This document shows positions 39,555 through 48,533 of a DNA stretch of 64,000 bases, piece by piece (within the stretch, counting starts at the first letter, position 1; every line of letters begins with the position of its first letter). Both the position numbers and the translations under genes were made by a program. This DNA is from Limnobaculum xujianqingii (lineage in GTDB: Bacteria > Pseudomonadota > Gammaproteobacteria > Enterobacterales > Enterobacteriaceae), in contig NZ_JABMLK010000001.1 in assembly GCF_013394855.1 (NCBI RefSeq), positions 2,065,501-2,129,500 on the forward strand. The letters run 5' to 3'. Under the pieces are notes generated by a model. That model was given only the letters and a program-made list of their open reading frames with translations, ran no database searches and was not told the DNA's origin.

Positions 39555-39777
39555 AGGGTAGCACGGCTGGCATGGATGCCAGCCGAGGCGCAGCGACGTC
39601 GGGAGCGGCTCTGCGCCGGTGCGTAAGCCCGAATGAAGGCGGAGGGAAGTCGCCTAAGCGACCTGGATTCGTGTGCGAAGGCGCGGGAGTGCAGAGGGAA
39701 TTCGCCCTAATTCCCTCTGCTCGGCTGCCAGCACCTCAGTCAAACAAAACACTGAAGGTTTAGCAGACGAAACTTAC
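39555..39777 (+). repeat. R2 element, copy A
   Basis: Lies between the convergent hemW and yggN ends and fills most of that 326-bp spacer. Stems: GGCTGGC (39565-39571) with GCCAGCC (39578-39584) around loop ATGGAT; GGCGCAG (39587-39593) with CTGCGCC (39611-39617); a middle hairpin closed by CGAAT/ATTCG; and GCAGAGGGAATT (39691-39702) with AATTCCCTCTGC (39709-39720) around loop CGCCCT. Constant parts match copy B at 8480-8740. Confidence 0.85.
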
Positions 39778-39806
39778 CCTGAGCTACATTTATACTGACA
39801 GGATAA

Positions 39807-40532
39807 TTATTGCGGTAATACCTTCAGTAAATTGGCCCGCTGCTGTTCCAGCACCGTAACCTTACCACATGCTTCTTGACCAAACTGGTTGAAGTCTTTT
39901 TCCTGCTTCTTCCATTCGTCTTTAATTTGCTGCTGTAAGCCACCCAGGCTGCCTAATACTGCCTGTAAAGGATTGCCTGACTTACCGGCTTTAGCCACTT
40001 GCTGGATACCCAGTTCGTTAATGCTGTCCTGTAACACACCACCCAGAGTATTTTGCATAATCACCTGACCATTAGCTTCAACTTGTGAAACGGCCTGATG
40101 GTGAAAAGCTAAACCTCCCGGACGAGGCTCCAGTACTTTTTCCATCTCTTTAGTCAGTTCTGAACTCAGAGTGACTAAACGTTTACGCACATTACTCTCG
40201 GTACCCAATTGTTTAACAATCACGTTATCCAGTGCACTCTGAGCGATCTTCAGGCGTGAACGAACACCGTCGTTAATATAAGGCAAATCGGTACGCAAAT
40301 TAGTTTGATAGCTCACCGCCTGAGCGCGAGCCGCATCAGAAAGAGTTAATACTTTACCATTACGGGTCACATCACCATTCTTACCAATTACCAGCTCACC
40401 GCTGGCACCAGCAACTTTAACCGTATCCTGGTTAATAAAAATATCATCCTGTGGTTTTACATTACATTCATAAGCCGCTTGCGCCTGCCAGGCCATCAAC
40501 AGCAAAAGGGCCGCGCCGGTTTTTCGTAACAT
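39807..40532 (-). CDS. yggN: YggN family protein (DUF2884)
   Basis: Exported protein of 241 residues with a cleavable signal peptide (first 19 residues, ending AQAA). Conserved segments: ECNVKPQDDIFINQDTVKV, RSRLKIAQSALDNVIV and a C-terminal QQIKDEWKKQEKDFNQFG, predicted helical. The function is unknown. Position ahead of yggL-trmB-mutY matches E. coli. ansB, next to it in E. coli, is missing. Confidence 0.92.
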   Translation of the reverse strand: MLRKTGAALLLLMAWQAQAAYECNVKPQDDIFINQDTVKVAGASGELVIGKNGDVTRNGKVLTLSDAARAQAVSYQTNLRTDLPYINDGVRSRLKIAQSALDNVIVKQLGTESNVRKRLVTLSSELTKEMEKVLEPRPGGLAFHHQAVSQVEANGQVIMQNTLGGVLQDSINELGIQQVAKAGKSGNPLQAVLGSLGGLQQQIKDEWKKQEKDFNQFGQEACGKVTVLEQQRANLLKVLPQ

Positions 40533-40704
40533 AATTATTCCTCAATGGTTAATGCGAAATCGTACTTTTGTAGGTTCAACCAGACTATAGACATCAGAGT
40601 CCGTCAGGTGTTCATCAAATCGGGGGGATTAACTGAAAAATAGCAGAATTAGTCAAAGCTGTTCAGCGCCATGGATAATCAACCTTACCCAAAACTGAAA
40701 ACTA

Positions 40705-40728
40705 TCAGGGGGAAATTCTTCCCCCTGA
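40705..40728 (-). terminator. yggL terminator
   Basis: Arms tcagggggaa (40705-40714) and ttccccctga (40719-40728), loop attc, directly after the yggL stop. An interrupted T tract follows on the minus strand. Confidence 0.8.
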
Positions 40729-40736
40729 CTTAACCA

Positions 40737-41069
40737 TTACTCTTCGTAATAGTTAATATCCATCAGCTCACTGGCTTTTACATCCAGCATGCCTTTGTCT
40801 TCCAGCCAGTTAGTCACGATACCACGGTGTTCTTCGGTGCATTTACCGATCTTTTGCAGGCATACCAGACCATCCCACTTCAGATAGCCGCCGCCCTCAA
40901 AGGAGAGGTCGTGGGCTTCAAACACTTCGTTGATAAAGTTATCAATTGTTGCGTCGATCTTCTCAACTGCGGTTCCTTCAGGAAATGCCCAGCTAATTAA
41001 AAATCCGATTTCCTGAAACTCATCGATACGCATTTTTTTACGTAAACGACGACTACGTTGATGTGCCAT
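40737..41069 (-). CDS. yggL: YggL family protein (DUF469)
   Basis: A small 110-residue cytoplasmic protein beginning [20 protein letters not shown], with the basic N-terminus and acidic remainder typical of the family. Homologues have been reported to associate with ribosomes; a role in 50S biogenesis is plausible. Its ATG shares one base with the trmB stop (TAATG), which indicates coupling. Confidence 0.93.
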   Translation of the reverse strand: MAHQRSRRLRKKMRIDEFQEIGFLISWAFPEGTAVEKIDATIDNFINEVFEAHDLSFEGGGYLKWDGLVCLQKIGKCTEEHRGIVTNWLEDKGMLDVKASELMDINYYEE

Positions 41070-41788
41070 TATTCACTCCTCTCAAACATCAAATCCCATA
41101 CACCATGCCCTAAACGATGGCCACGTAACTCAAACTTAGTTAACGGGCGAGAATCAGGACGTGGCACATAAGTACCATCAACCGACAGATTACGATATGC
41201 CGGAATCGCGTTCATCACTTCTAACATATGCTCTGCATAATTTTCCCAGTCGGTGGCCATATGAAACACACCACCCACCTTTAATTTTTTCAGTATCGCC
41301 ATAGCAAACGGCGTCTGGAGAATTCGGCGCTTATGATGGCGCGCTTTATGCCACGGATCGGGGAAGAACAGCTGAACCATATCCAGAGAAGCGTCAGGAA
41401 TCATCTTATCCAGCACTTCGACCGCATCATGGCACATTACCCGCAGGTTCCCTACTCCGGCTTCATGAGCCGAAGACAGACAGGCACCGACACCCGGACT
41501 ATGAACTTCAATCCCCAGAAAATCTTGCTGCGGGTTATCCTGCGCCATTTTGACCAGCGACATCCCCATACCAAAGCCGATTTCCAGAGTGACCGGTGCT
41601 TCACGACCAAACACTTCTGACAGGTTTAGAGGTTCTGGTTGAAACTCTACCCCCATTATTGGCCAGTAGTTATCCAGCGCGTATTGCTGGCCTTTTGTCA
41701 GCCGCCCCTGACGGCGAACAAAGCTACGAATGCGGCGCATCGCGCGGCCGTCTTCATTAAATTCAGGGGAAATGACATCGTTAATCAT
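41069..41788 (-). CDS. trmB: tRNA (guanine-N7-)-methyltransferase
   Basis: Methylates N7 of G46 in tRNA variable loops with S-adenosylmethionine. It has 239 residues. SAM motif I is [16 protein letters not shown]; further motifs are [15 protein letters not shown] and [17 protein letters not shown] (catalytic region). It is divergent from mutY across 216 bp and coupled to yggL. Confidence 0.96.
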   Translation of the reverse strand: MINDVISPEFNEDGRAMRRIRSFVRRQGRLTKGQQYALDNYWPIMGVEFQPEPLNLSEVFGREAPVTLEIGFGMGMSLVKMAQDNPQQDFLGIEVHSPGVGACLSSAHEAGVGNLRVMCHDAVEVLDKMIPDASLDMVQLFFPDPWHKARHHKRRILQTPFAMAILKKLKVGGVFHMATDWENYAEHMLEVMNAIPAYRNLSVDGTYVPRPDSRPLTKFELRGHRLGHGVWDLMFERSE

Positions 41789-42004
41789 AAAAAATTCTGT
41801 TTATACCGGCCGCTGTTAATTGTTAATGATGAAGATAAAATTTTCAGGCTGGCATCATACCCTATATTGCCTTAATCCTTAAACAATCCGCGACAATCCA
41901 TCCGGGTTATTCTGCATGATTATCTCAGGTTAAGGTTTACTCTGGCTGATGTCTGTGCTGGAATCACGCCATCTGTTTTATTCTCCGAGAAATGTCACAT
42001 TTAT

Positions 42005-43060
42005 ATGATGCAAGCAAAGCCATTTGCACAGGCCGTTTTGAGCTGGTACCAAAAATTTGGTCGTAAGACCCTACCCTGGCAAATTGAAAAAACGCCCTAT
42101 CATGTCTGGCTTTCTGAAGTCATGCTGCAACAAACGCAGGTCACTACTGTAATCCCTTATTTTCAGCGTTTTATTGCTCAATTCCCCGATATTAACTCAC
42201 TGGCGGCAGCGCCAACGGATGAAGTATTACACCTCTGGACGGGCCTTGGTTATTACGCCAGAGCGCGTAATCTGCATAAAGCAGCAAAAACTATTGCCTC
42301 ACAGCATCAAGGTATCTTCCCGACAGATTTTGATACCGTACACGACCTGCCGGGCATTGGCCGTTCTACCGCCGGAGCCATACTCTCCCTCTCTCTTAAC
42401 CAGCACTATCCGATTCTTGATGGCAATGTAAAACGGGTAATCGCCCGTTGCTATGCCATAGAAGGCTGGCCGGGTAAGAAAGAAGTGGAAAAACGGCTTT
42501 GGGATATCAGTACTGAAGTCACACCAGCAGAGGGTGTAGCTCAATTCAATCAGGCCATGATGGACCTCGGTGCGCTGGTTTGTACCCGCTCTCGCCCTAA
42601 ATGCGAACTGTGCCCGCTCAATTCAGGCTGTATTGCCTATGCCAATCAAAGCTGGGCAGACTATCCGGGGAAAAAACCAAAACAAAAAATACCGGAGAAA
42701 AACGCATGGTTCCTGTTACTTAAGAACAATGATAAAGTCTGGCTGGAACAACGACCGGATGTCGGGCTCTGGGGAGGACTTTACTGCTTCCCTCAGTTTA
42801 GCGATTGGACTTCGCTGACCCACTGGCTGGAACAGCGGGGAATGTCTGCCAACGATTTAAAACAGCAGACGGCTTTCCGCCATACCTTCAGCCATTTCCA
42901 TCTGGATATTACGCCGATGTTGCTTAATATGGTGCCCGGTCAGCGCTGTCAGGAAGAGAGTCAGGGTATGTGGTACAACCTGACTCAACCGCCATCCGTC
43001 GGGCTGGCAACGCCAGTTGAACGATTACTTAATCAGCTTAAAAATGAACACGAGGATTAG
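42005..43060 (+). CDS. mutY: Adenine DNA glycosylase
   Basis: Removes adenine mispaired with 8-oxoguanine. It has 351 residues. The catalytic Glu is in [11 protein letters not shown], the helix-hairpin-helix and catalytic Asp in [16 protein letters not shown] and ILDGNVKRV, and the [4Fe-4S] cluster in [17 protein letters not shown] (CX6CX2CX5C). A C-terminal NUDIX-like domain ([20 protein letters not shown]) reads 8-oxoG. Start 42005 or 42008. yggX follows after one base, then mltC. Confidence 0.97.
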   Translation: MMQAKPFAQAVLSWYQKFGRKTLPWQIEKTPYHVWLSEVMLQQTQVTTVIPYFQRFIAQFPDINSLAAAPTDEVLHLWTGLGYYARARNLHKAAKTIASQHQGIFPTDFDTVHDLPGIGRSTAGAILSLSLNQHYPILDGNVKRVIARCYAIEGWPGKKEVEKRLWDISTEVTPAEGVAQFNQAMMDLGALVCTRSRPKCELCPLNSGCIAYANQSWADYPGKKPKQKIPEKNAWFLLLKNNDKVWLEQRPDVGLWGGLYCFPQFSDWTSLTHWLEQRGMSANDLKQQTAFRHTFSHFHLDITPMLLNMVPGQRCQEESQGMWYNLTQPPSVGLATPVERLLNQLKNEHED

Positions 43061-43061
43061 C

Positions 43062-43334
43062 ATGAGCAGAACCATTTTCTGTACTTACCTGCAAAAAGAA
43101 GCCGAAGGGCAAGACTTCCAGCTTTATCCTGGTGAATTAGGCAAACGGATTTTTAACGAGATTTCAAAAGAAGCATGGGCACTATGGATGAGCAAACAAA
43201 CCATGCTTATCAATGAAAAGAAATTGAATATGATGGACCCGGAGCACCGTAAATTACTGGAACAAGAAATGGTGAATTTCCTGTTTGAAGGTAAAGATGT
43301 CCACATCGATGGTTACACACCACCAAGTCAATAA
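43062..43334 (+). CDS. yggX: Fe(2+)-trafficking protein
   Basis: A 90-residue protein involved in iron homeostasis and protection of Fe-S clusters from oxidants. It begins [20 protein letters not shown] with the conserved Cys7 and ends [15 protein letters not shown] lies just upstream of the ATG at 43062; the in-frame extension to 43017 lies inside mutY. The mutY-yggX pairing is conserved, linking oxidative DNA repair with iron control. Confidence 0.96.
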   Translation: MSRTIFCTYLQKEAEGQDFQLYPGELGKRIFNEISKEAWALWMSKQTMLINEKKLNMMDPEHRKLLEQEMVNFLFEGKDVHIDGYTPPSQ

Positions 43335-43364
43335 TCTTTGTTTTGAATAATGCGCCATTAAAAA

Positions 43365-44456
43365 ATGATCATTAATTTAAAAAGAATCTGCGCGCTACTG
43401 CTGATAGCGCCTTTGCTGGTCTCGTGTGGGGGCGGCAGTAAGAAAAAACCACAGGATGACGACAGATATATTAAAGACACCAATGCGTTCGATATTCTGA
43501 TGGGCCAGTTTGCCCATAACGTCGAAAACATCTGGGGAATGCATGAAGTCCTGATCGCCGGTCCTAAAGATTATGTGAAATATACCGATCAATATCGTAC
43601 CCGTAGCCATATTAACTTTGATGCCGGTGTTATCACCGTGGAAACTCTGGCCACAGAGAGCCCTGAAAACAATCTGCGTCAGGCTATTGTGACCACCTTG
43701 CTAATGGGTGAAGATCCACAAACCACCGATCTCTATTCGGACGCTAACGATATTCAAATCAGTAAAGAACCGTTCCTGTATGGTCAGGTGCTGGATCAGG
43801 ATGGTAATACCATTCGCTGGCAATGGCGCGCCACACATTTTGCTGACTATATTATCCAGACTAAGCTGAAGAAGCGTTCCTCCGGGCTGCGGGTAATCTG
43901 GTCGGTGGATATTCCGCTGGTAGCTAACCACCTGGATAAGCGGGCCCATAAATACCTGCCGTTGGTGCGTAAAGCCGCCCGTAAATATAATGTTGAAGAG
44001 TCGCTGATTCTGGCAATTATGCAAACCGAGTCCAGCTTTAACCCTTACGCCGTCAGCCGTTCTGATGCACTGGGGCTGATGCAAGTAATGCAGCACACTG
44101 CTGGTCGTGATGTATTTAAAATGCAGGGTAAATCAGGACAACCAAGCCGTAACTTCCTGTTCGATCCGGAAAGCAATATTGATACCGGCACGGCTTACCT
44201 GTCGATTCTGCAAAACAGCTATCTGGGTGGAATTACTAACCCTACATCGCGCCGATATGCGGTTATTACTGCCTATAACGGTGGTGCAGGTAGCGTATTG
44301 CGCGTGTTCTCCAGCGACCGCAATAAAGCGCCGGATGTGATTAACCGTATGTCACCAGGTGATGTGTATGAAACACTGACCACCAAGCATCCATCGGCTG
44401 AGTCACGTAATTATCTGAATAAAGTGAATACGGCACAGAAGAATTATCGGAGATAA
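43365..44456 (+). CDS. mltC: Membrane-bound lytic murein transglycosylase C
   Basis: Outer-membrane lipoprotein that cleaves peptidoglycan glycan strands with 1,6-anhydro product. It has 363 residues. A lipoprotein signal ends in LLVSC (lipobox Cys21). The SLT catalytic domain carries the Glu in [16 protein letters not shown], followed by ALGLMQVM and [17 protein letters not shown]. It follows yggX by 30 bp. Confidence 0.96.
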   Translation: MIINLKRICALLLIAPLLVSCGGGSKKKPQDDDRYIKDTNAFDILMGQFAHNVENIWGMHEVLIAGPKDYVKYTDQYRTRSHINFDAGVITVETLATESPENNLRQAIVTTLLMGEDPQTTDLYSDANDIQISKEPFLYGQVLDQDGNTIRWQWRATHFADYIIQTKLKKRSSGLRVIWSVDIPLVANHLDKRAHKYLPLVRKAARKYNVEESLILAIMQTESSFNPYAVSRSDALGLMQVMQHTAGRDVFKMQGKSGQPSRNFLFDPESNIDTGTAYLSILQNSYLGGITNPTSRRYAVITAYNGGAGSVLRVFSSDRNKAPDVINRMSPGDVYETLTTKHPSAESRNYLNKVNTAQKNYRR

Positions 44457-44520
44457 TCCATTCATGTCGCTGTCAGTTAAGGCTGTCAGCGGCATAAATT
44501 AAACAATAAGGAATCCTGTT

Positions 44521-44661
44521 ATGGGTGGTATCAGCTTACCGCAGATTATCGGCATCGTTGTCGCCGTTGCTATCGTTATCTTCTGGCAAAAACGTCAGCG
44601 TGAGAAAATGGCTGCACAACAACGTGAATTAGACAATAAGCAGCAAAATAACCAAGAGTGA
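44521..44661 (+). CDS. Small single-TM protein downstream of mltC
   Basis: A 46-residue frame beginning MGGISLPQIIGIVVAVAIVI and ending NKQQNNQE, preceded by AAGGAA at good distance. It has one N-terminal membrane helix and a charged cytoplasmic-type tail (KRQREKMAAQQRELDNKQQ). The MGGIS start recalls TatA/TatE, but the conserved FG hinge and amphipathic helix are missing. Probably co-transcribed with mltC. I do not recognise a family. Confidence 0.65.
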   Translation: MGGISLPQIIGIVVAVAIVIFWQKRQREKMAAQQRELDNKQQNNQE

Positions 44662-44712
44662 TCTCAGATTTCTTAGTCTACTGATAAACCTAATAAATCA
44701 GCATCAAGAGAT

Positions 44713-44869
44713 ATTCCGGCCGTAAATGCATAGTGCTTATATTTCTTTTGTGCGCGGCCGGAAAACAATTTGTACTTGGTATTGGAGTGCGTTGGGCCTA
44801 GCCGGGTTAGGGGCGCTTCGTTGGCTGACGCCAAGTCGACCCCAACACCCGTCTCTCCCAACGATTAGC
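44713..44869 (+). repeat. R1 element, long form (R1-5)
   Basis: Hairpin 1 is TTCCGGCCG (44714-44722) with CGGCCGGAA (44755-44763). Outer stem 2 is CGTTGGG (44790-44796) with CCCAACG (44857-44863); nested inside are CGGGT/ACCCG, GGGG/CCCC and TTGGC-TGAC-GCCAA. It lies downstream of the mltC unit and upstream of a terminator, so it would be part of that transcript's 3' UTR. Confidence 0.9.
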
Positions 44870-44897
44870 TTTTTTAAGGCACAAAACAGGACCAGAT

Positions 44898-44931
44898 AAA
44901 ACCGGCAAATAATCGATATTGCCGGTTTTTT
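44898..44931 (+). terminator. Terminator after R1-5
   Basis: Arms aaaaccggcaa (44898-44908) and ttgccggtttt (44919-44929), followed by more Ts. It ends the mutY-yggX-mltC transcript beyond the repeat. Confidence 0.85.
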
Positions 44932-45060
44932 AATGGGTTTACATCACCGTAGGCAAACCTGTAAAAACTGATATTATTCTGTTTTAGTTTTCAATCACTC
45001 AACCATTAAATCGTGACGCAAAAAGACACTCCGTCACCGCAGTATTAAAGGAATATACTG

Positions 45061-45786
45061 ATGAATGTGGAATTGGATGTTAATGGCCTTAGCTATATCG
45101 CCACATTTCCGGATAAGGATATACGGGATCTTCATCTGCCTTTATTGCGGATGTTGACTGAATTCCAACGACGTAAAAAACAGCGTCTGATTGTCTTTCT
45201 TGCTGCGCCTCCCGGCGTTGGTAAATCAACCCTGACCAGCTTTTGGCAAATCCTGTCGCGTCAGGATATGGATCTAAAAGATCTGCAAGGGCTGCCAATG
45301 GACGGTTTTCACCGTTATAACAGCTATCTGGATGAGCATAATCTTCGCGCTCGTAAAGGCGCACCCGAAACCTTCGATTTAGGCCTGCTGAAAGACTATA
45401 TCGCGACACTACAGCAACCGGACGCACGTTGGCCTGCTTATGACCGTAATCTTCACGATCCGGTGCATAACGCTATTGAGGTCACATCTCCTATTCTGGT
45501 CATTGAAGGCAACTGGTTATTGCTGAAAGAACCAGGTTGGCAGGAGCTGGTAGCCCTGTGCGATTACAGTATTTTTATTGGCAGCCCAATAGAAAACCTG
45601 AAGCAGCGTCTGATTGAGCGAAAAATGAAAGGCGGATTAAGCTATCAGGATGCAGAAAACTTCTTTGAAAATTCAGATGCGCTTAACGTCCAACGCGTAT
45701 TAAACAATAGTCAGCGAGCGGATATGACGCTGATGCTGCTACCTGATGGCTCCTATAGTACCGTTGATATCAATATTCTTGATTGA
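45061..45786 (+). CDS. yggC: P-loop nucleoside/sugar kinase-like protein YggC
   Basis: A 241-residue P-loop kinase of the phosphoribulokinase/pantothenate kinase-like group; the substrate is unknown. Walker A is LAAPPGVGKSTLT (around residues 47-59). Other conserved parts are LPMDGFHRYNSYLDEHNLR, KGAPETFDL, YDRNLHDPV and VIEGNWLLL. It matches E. coli YggC along its length. There it lies near epd-tktA; here it has moved next to mltC. AAGGAA precedes the start. Confidence 0.85.
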   Translation: MNVELDVNGLSYIATFPDKDIRDLHLPLLRMLTEFQRRKKQRLIVFLAAPPGVGKSTLTSFWQILSRQDMDLKDLQGLPMDGFHRYNSYLDEHNLRARKGAPETFDLGLLKDYIATLQQPDARWPAYDRNLHDPVHNAIEVTSPILVIEGNWLLLKEPGWQELVALCDYSIFIGSPIENLKQRLIERKMKGGLSYQDAENFFENSDALNVQRVLNNSQRADMTLMLLPDGSYSTVDINILD

Positions 45787-46065
45787 TGCTAATCTGGCAT
45801 AGCAAATCATGAAGTCGTTGCTTCAGAGATATAAAAAATACAGTAACGAGTTGCGGAACTATTCCTGCTGACAGGTACATATTGCACCGTTTTAAAGTGC
45901 TTATCTTATCAAGTCATATGTTTTACAGATCGTTATTACCAACGAACTATATCCTCTGCCGGTAAAAGCCAGACACGGCCAGTACTTTGACAGGGATACC
46001 TGATTTTTGCTCAAATACTGAAACGTTTTTTCATTCTTATATGTTGGTTACCGGAGCAACCGCTA

Positions 46066-47484
46066 ATGTCCCGTCCACTATTATTAAAACTATTATGCCT
46101 TTTGTCTGGCTTGATGATACCTGCCACCAGCTTCGCGGCAGATATTGATGGTTCAACACTGAGTCTGGGATGGGGTATTCCATTTGTTGGTATTCTGTTG
46201 TCGATTGCACTCTGCCCATTGATCATCCCCACTATCTGGCATCATCATTTTGGCAAAATCACCGCCTTATGGTCGGTACTGTTTCTGGTTCCGTTTGCCA
46301 TCACGTTTGGCATGAGCACCAGTATCGGATTAGTCGCCCATGCCATTCTGGCAGAATATATCCCTTTTATTATCTTGCTGTTTGCCCTGTTTACCGTGTC
46401 TGGCGGCATTTTAGTTAAAGGTAATCTGCACGGTTCACCTAAATTAAATACCGCCCTGCTGGCCATTGGTGCGATTCTTGCCTCACTGATGGGAACCACC
46501 GGAGCGGCAATGCTGCTGATTCGTCCTCTGATCAGAGCAAACGATAATCGTAAGCACCGGGTGCATGTGATTATTTTCTTCATCTTCCTGGTGGCTAATA
46601 TCGGTGGTGGTCTTACACCGCTGGGAGATCCTCCACTGTTTATTGGTTTTCTGAAAGGCGTCGACTTTTTCTGGACCGCTAAACATATGCTGCTACCGGT
46701 TTTAATCAGTACTCTGGTATTGCTGACGCTGTTCTATTTGGTGGATAGCTACTATTACAAACGTGAAGATGAGATTCTGCCGAACGATCCAACCCCCGAC
46801 TCTAAATTACGCCTGTACGGTAAATTTAATTTTATTCTGCTATTGGCGGTAGTTGGCAGCGTTTTACTCTCCGGCTTCTGGAAGTCTGGCGTGGAGTTCA
46901 GCGTACTGGGTGTACATATGGAATTACAGAATATCACTCGTGACATTCTGCTACTGGTGATCGCTGCTCTGTCGATGATGTTAACCGCCAAACAGGTTCG
47001 CTCAGCCAATCAGTTTAGCTGGGAACCCATTCTGGAAGTAGGTAAGCTGTTTGCCGGTATCTTTATTACTATCGGCCCGGTATTAGCTATCCTGCGGGCA
47101 GGACAGGATGGTCATATGGCCGGACTGGTTGCCATGGTTTCTGACTCGGAAGGTGCGCCAATCAACGCCATGTATTTCTGGCTGTCCGGAGCACTGTCCG
47201 GATTTCTGGATAACGCCCCAACCTATCTGGTGTTCTTTAATCTGGCTGCCGGTGATGCCGCAACGCTGATGGGTCCACTACAGCAAACGCTGCTGGCCAT
47301 CTCGATGGGTTCAGTATTTATGGGTGCACTGACCTATATTGGTAATGCGCCAAACTTTATGGTGAAGAGTATTGCCACTCAAAGTGGTATCGCGATGCCA
47401 AGCTTCTTCGGTTATATGAAGTGGTCGTTCGGTATTCTGATACCGCTGTTCCTGATACTGACGGTGATATTCTTTCTGATCTAA
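46066..47484 (+). CDS. Putative sodium:proton antiporter (CitMHS/NhaD-like membrane protein)
   Basis: A 472-residue polytopic inner-membrane protein with about 11-12 hydrophobic segments. The N-terminus looks like a cleavable signal or first helix ending in SFAADIDG. Conserved features of the ion transporter superfamily are seen: NIGGGLTPLGDPPLFIGFLK and the second-half counterpart SGFLDNAPTYLVFFN, plus YIGNAPNFMVKSIA. Proteins of this type are annotated as Na+/H+ antiporters or citrate transporters; the substrate is not certain here. GGAG precedes the ATG. It ends at a long perfect stem. Confidence 0.8.
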   Translation: MSRPLLLKLLCLLSGLMIPATSFAADIDGSTLSLGWGIPFVGILLSIALCPLIIPTIWHHHFGKITALWSVLFLVPFAITFGMSTSIGLVAHAILAEYIPFIILLFALFTVSGGILVKGNLHGSPKLNTALLAIGAILASLMGTTGAAMLLIRPLIRANDNRKHRVHVIIFFIFLVANIGGGLTPLGDPPLFIGFLKGVDFFWTAKHMLLPVLISTLVLLTLFYLVDSYYYKREDEILPNDPTPDSKLRLYGKFNFILLLAVVGSVLLSGFWKSGVEFSVLGVHMELQNITRDILLLVIAALSMMLTAKQVRSANQFSWEPILEVGKLFAGIFITIGPVLAILRAGQDGHMAGLVAMVSDSEGAPINAMYFWLSGALSGFLDNAPTYLVFFNLAAGDAATLMGPLQQTLLAISMGSVFMGALTYIGNAPNFMVKSIATQSGIAMPSFFGYMKWSFGILIPLFLILTVIFFLI

Positions 47485-47491
47485 AGATACC

Positions 47492-47537
47492 GTTACCAAT
47501 AAAAAATGCCGCTTATGCGGCATTTTTTATTGGTAAC
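47492..47537. terminator. Long-stem bidirectional terminator
   Basis: A perfect 21-bp inverted repeat (47492-47512 with 47517-47537, loop ttat) just after the antiporter stop. Internal A and T hexamers flank a GC core, which suits termination from both sides. Confidence 0.9.
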
Positions 47538-47576
47538 AAAGTCTGAAAGTTCGGTTTTATGTTTTAAAATAGTCAA

Positions 47577-47729
47577 TTGTCGGGAGGGGCTTCCGTTGGG
47601 GTCGACTTGGCGCAAGCCAACGAAGCGCCCCTAGGGAGACCAGGCCCGACATGCACCAAAGTCAAGTACAGGCGGTCTTCCGGTCGAGCATCAAGCCAAT
47701 ATAAGCACTTTAGATTTTACGACCGGAAT
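47577..47729 (-). repeat. R1 element, long form, inverted (R1-6)
   Basis: Minus-strand orientation. Outer stem is TGTCGGG/CCCGACA (47578-47584 with 47645-47651), where other copies have CGTTGGG/CCCAACG. Hairpin 1 is CCGGTCG/CGACCGG (47680-47686 with 47720-47726), a third variant of that stem. The inner TTGGC-TTGC-GCCAA is kept. It lies between convergent genes. Confidence 0.9.
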
Positions 47730-47778
47730 ATTCATTGAGGCCAATTTATCTAATTTGCCATAATGCAAATGAAACTAC

Positions 47779-48369
47779 TTATATCCCCATTGCCGACATC
47801 GACATAACAATAATCCCAAACAGAATACCAAACGCAATCAGCGCGCCGATCAGGTTTGTTCCGCCTTTAGCTTTCAGCGCCGGAATGATTTCTGATTTTT
47901 GAGCGACAGCCAGCGTTTCAGCAATTTTCTTATCCATATGCTGTTTATACAGACGGTTAGCTAAAACACCAGCCCCTACTCCCATTCCGATACTGATAAC
48001 GTTGGTAATCACCTCGGATATGCCCAGCATTGACTGAATACCGGTCAACAGGAAACCAAGCCCCAGATAAATCGCGGCATACAGATACATTTTGCGGTAG
48101 ATGAACCAGAATACGCCGATAAAAAACGCCGCCCAGTTCCAGCTTTTAGGAATGTCACGACCATGGGGAAAGAAGGAGTAGTATTTGCTACCAACAAATA
48201 CTTTTGAATATTCCTCTGCTTCAGGCGTAGAGGAAATATCATCGATAGGAAAACTATCGGTAACCGCAGCAGAAACTGCATAAGGATTGACGGATGCCGA
48301 TTCATCACAAACAACGCACTCACCGTTGTCGTTGACCGACATATTCCCACACTTTTGACACTTCTCCAT
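47779..48369 (-). CDS. DUF2628 membrane protein with N-terminal zinc ribbon
   Basis: A 196-residue protein. An N-terminal CQKCGN and CVVCDE pair forms a zinc-ribbon-like element, then a linker, then a DUF2628 region: FFPHGRDIPKSWNWAAFFIG followed by FWFIYRKMYLYAAIYLGLG and further hydrophobic segments, about four membrane helices in all. DUF2628 proteins are small inner-membrane proteins of unknown role. GGGAAG precedes the ATG. It is monocistronic and on the strand of marC, which starts upstream. Confidence 0.8.
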   Translation of the reverse strand: MEKCQKCGNMSVNDNGECVVCDESASVNPYAVSAAVTDSFPIDDISSTPEAEEYSKVFVGSKYYSFFPHGRDIPKSWNWAAFFIGVFWFIYRKMYLYAAIYLGLGFLLTGIQSMLGISEVITNVISIGMGVGAGVLANRLYKQHMDKKIAETLAVAQKSEIIPALKAKGGTNLIGALIAFGILFGIIVMSMSAMGI

Positions 48370-48533
48370 GACATCTTCCCGTATTTATCTGAGGTCTGTT
48401 TTGTCGTTCCGATCGACAAATATGATTAAAGTGAGCCTATAGTATCGTTCATGAAACGGGCTTTCAACACGCCTTTCACCTGATAAATAAATTGATTACT
48501 CATGTAACCAATTTATTCTTTGGATTGAATCGA

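Noticed and set aside
44521..44661. TatA/TatE homologue
   Set aside because: Only the first five residues match. The FG hinge and amphipathic helix are missing.
45787..46065. Ion-sensing riboswitch ahead of the antiporter-like gene
   Set aside because: The 279-bp leader is long enough, but I recognised no conserved riboswitch core. An Infernal search would settle it.
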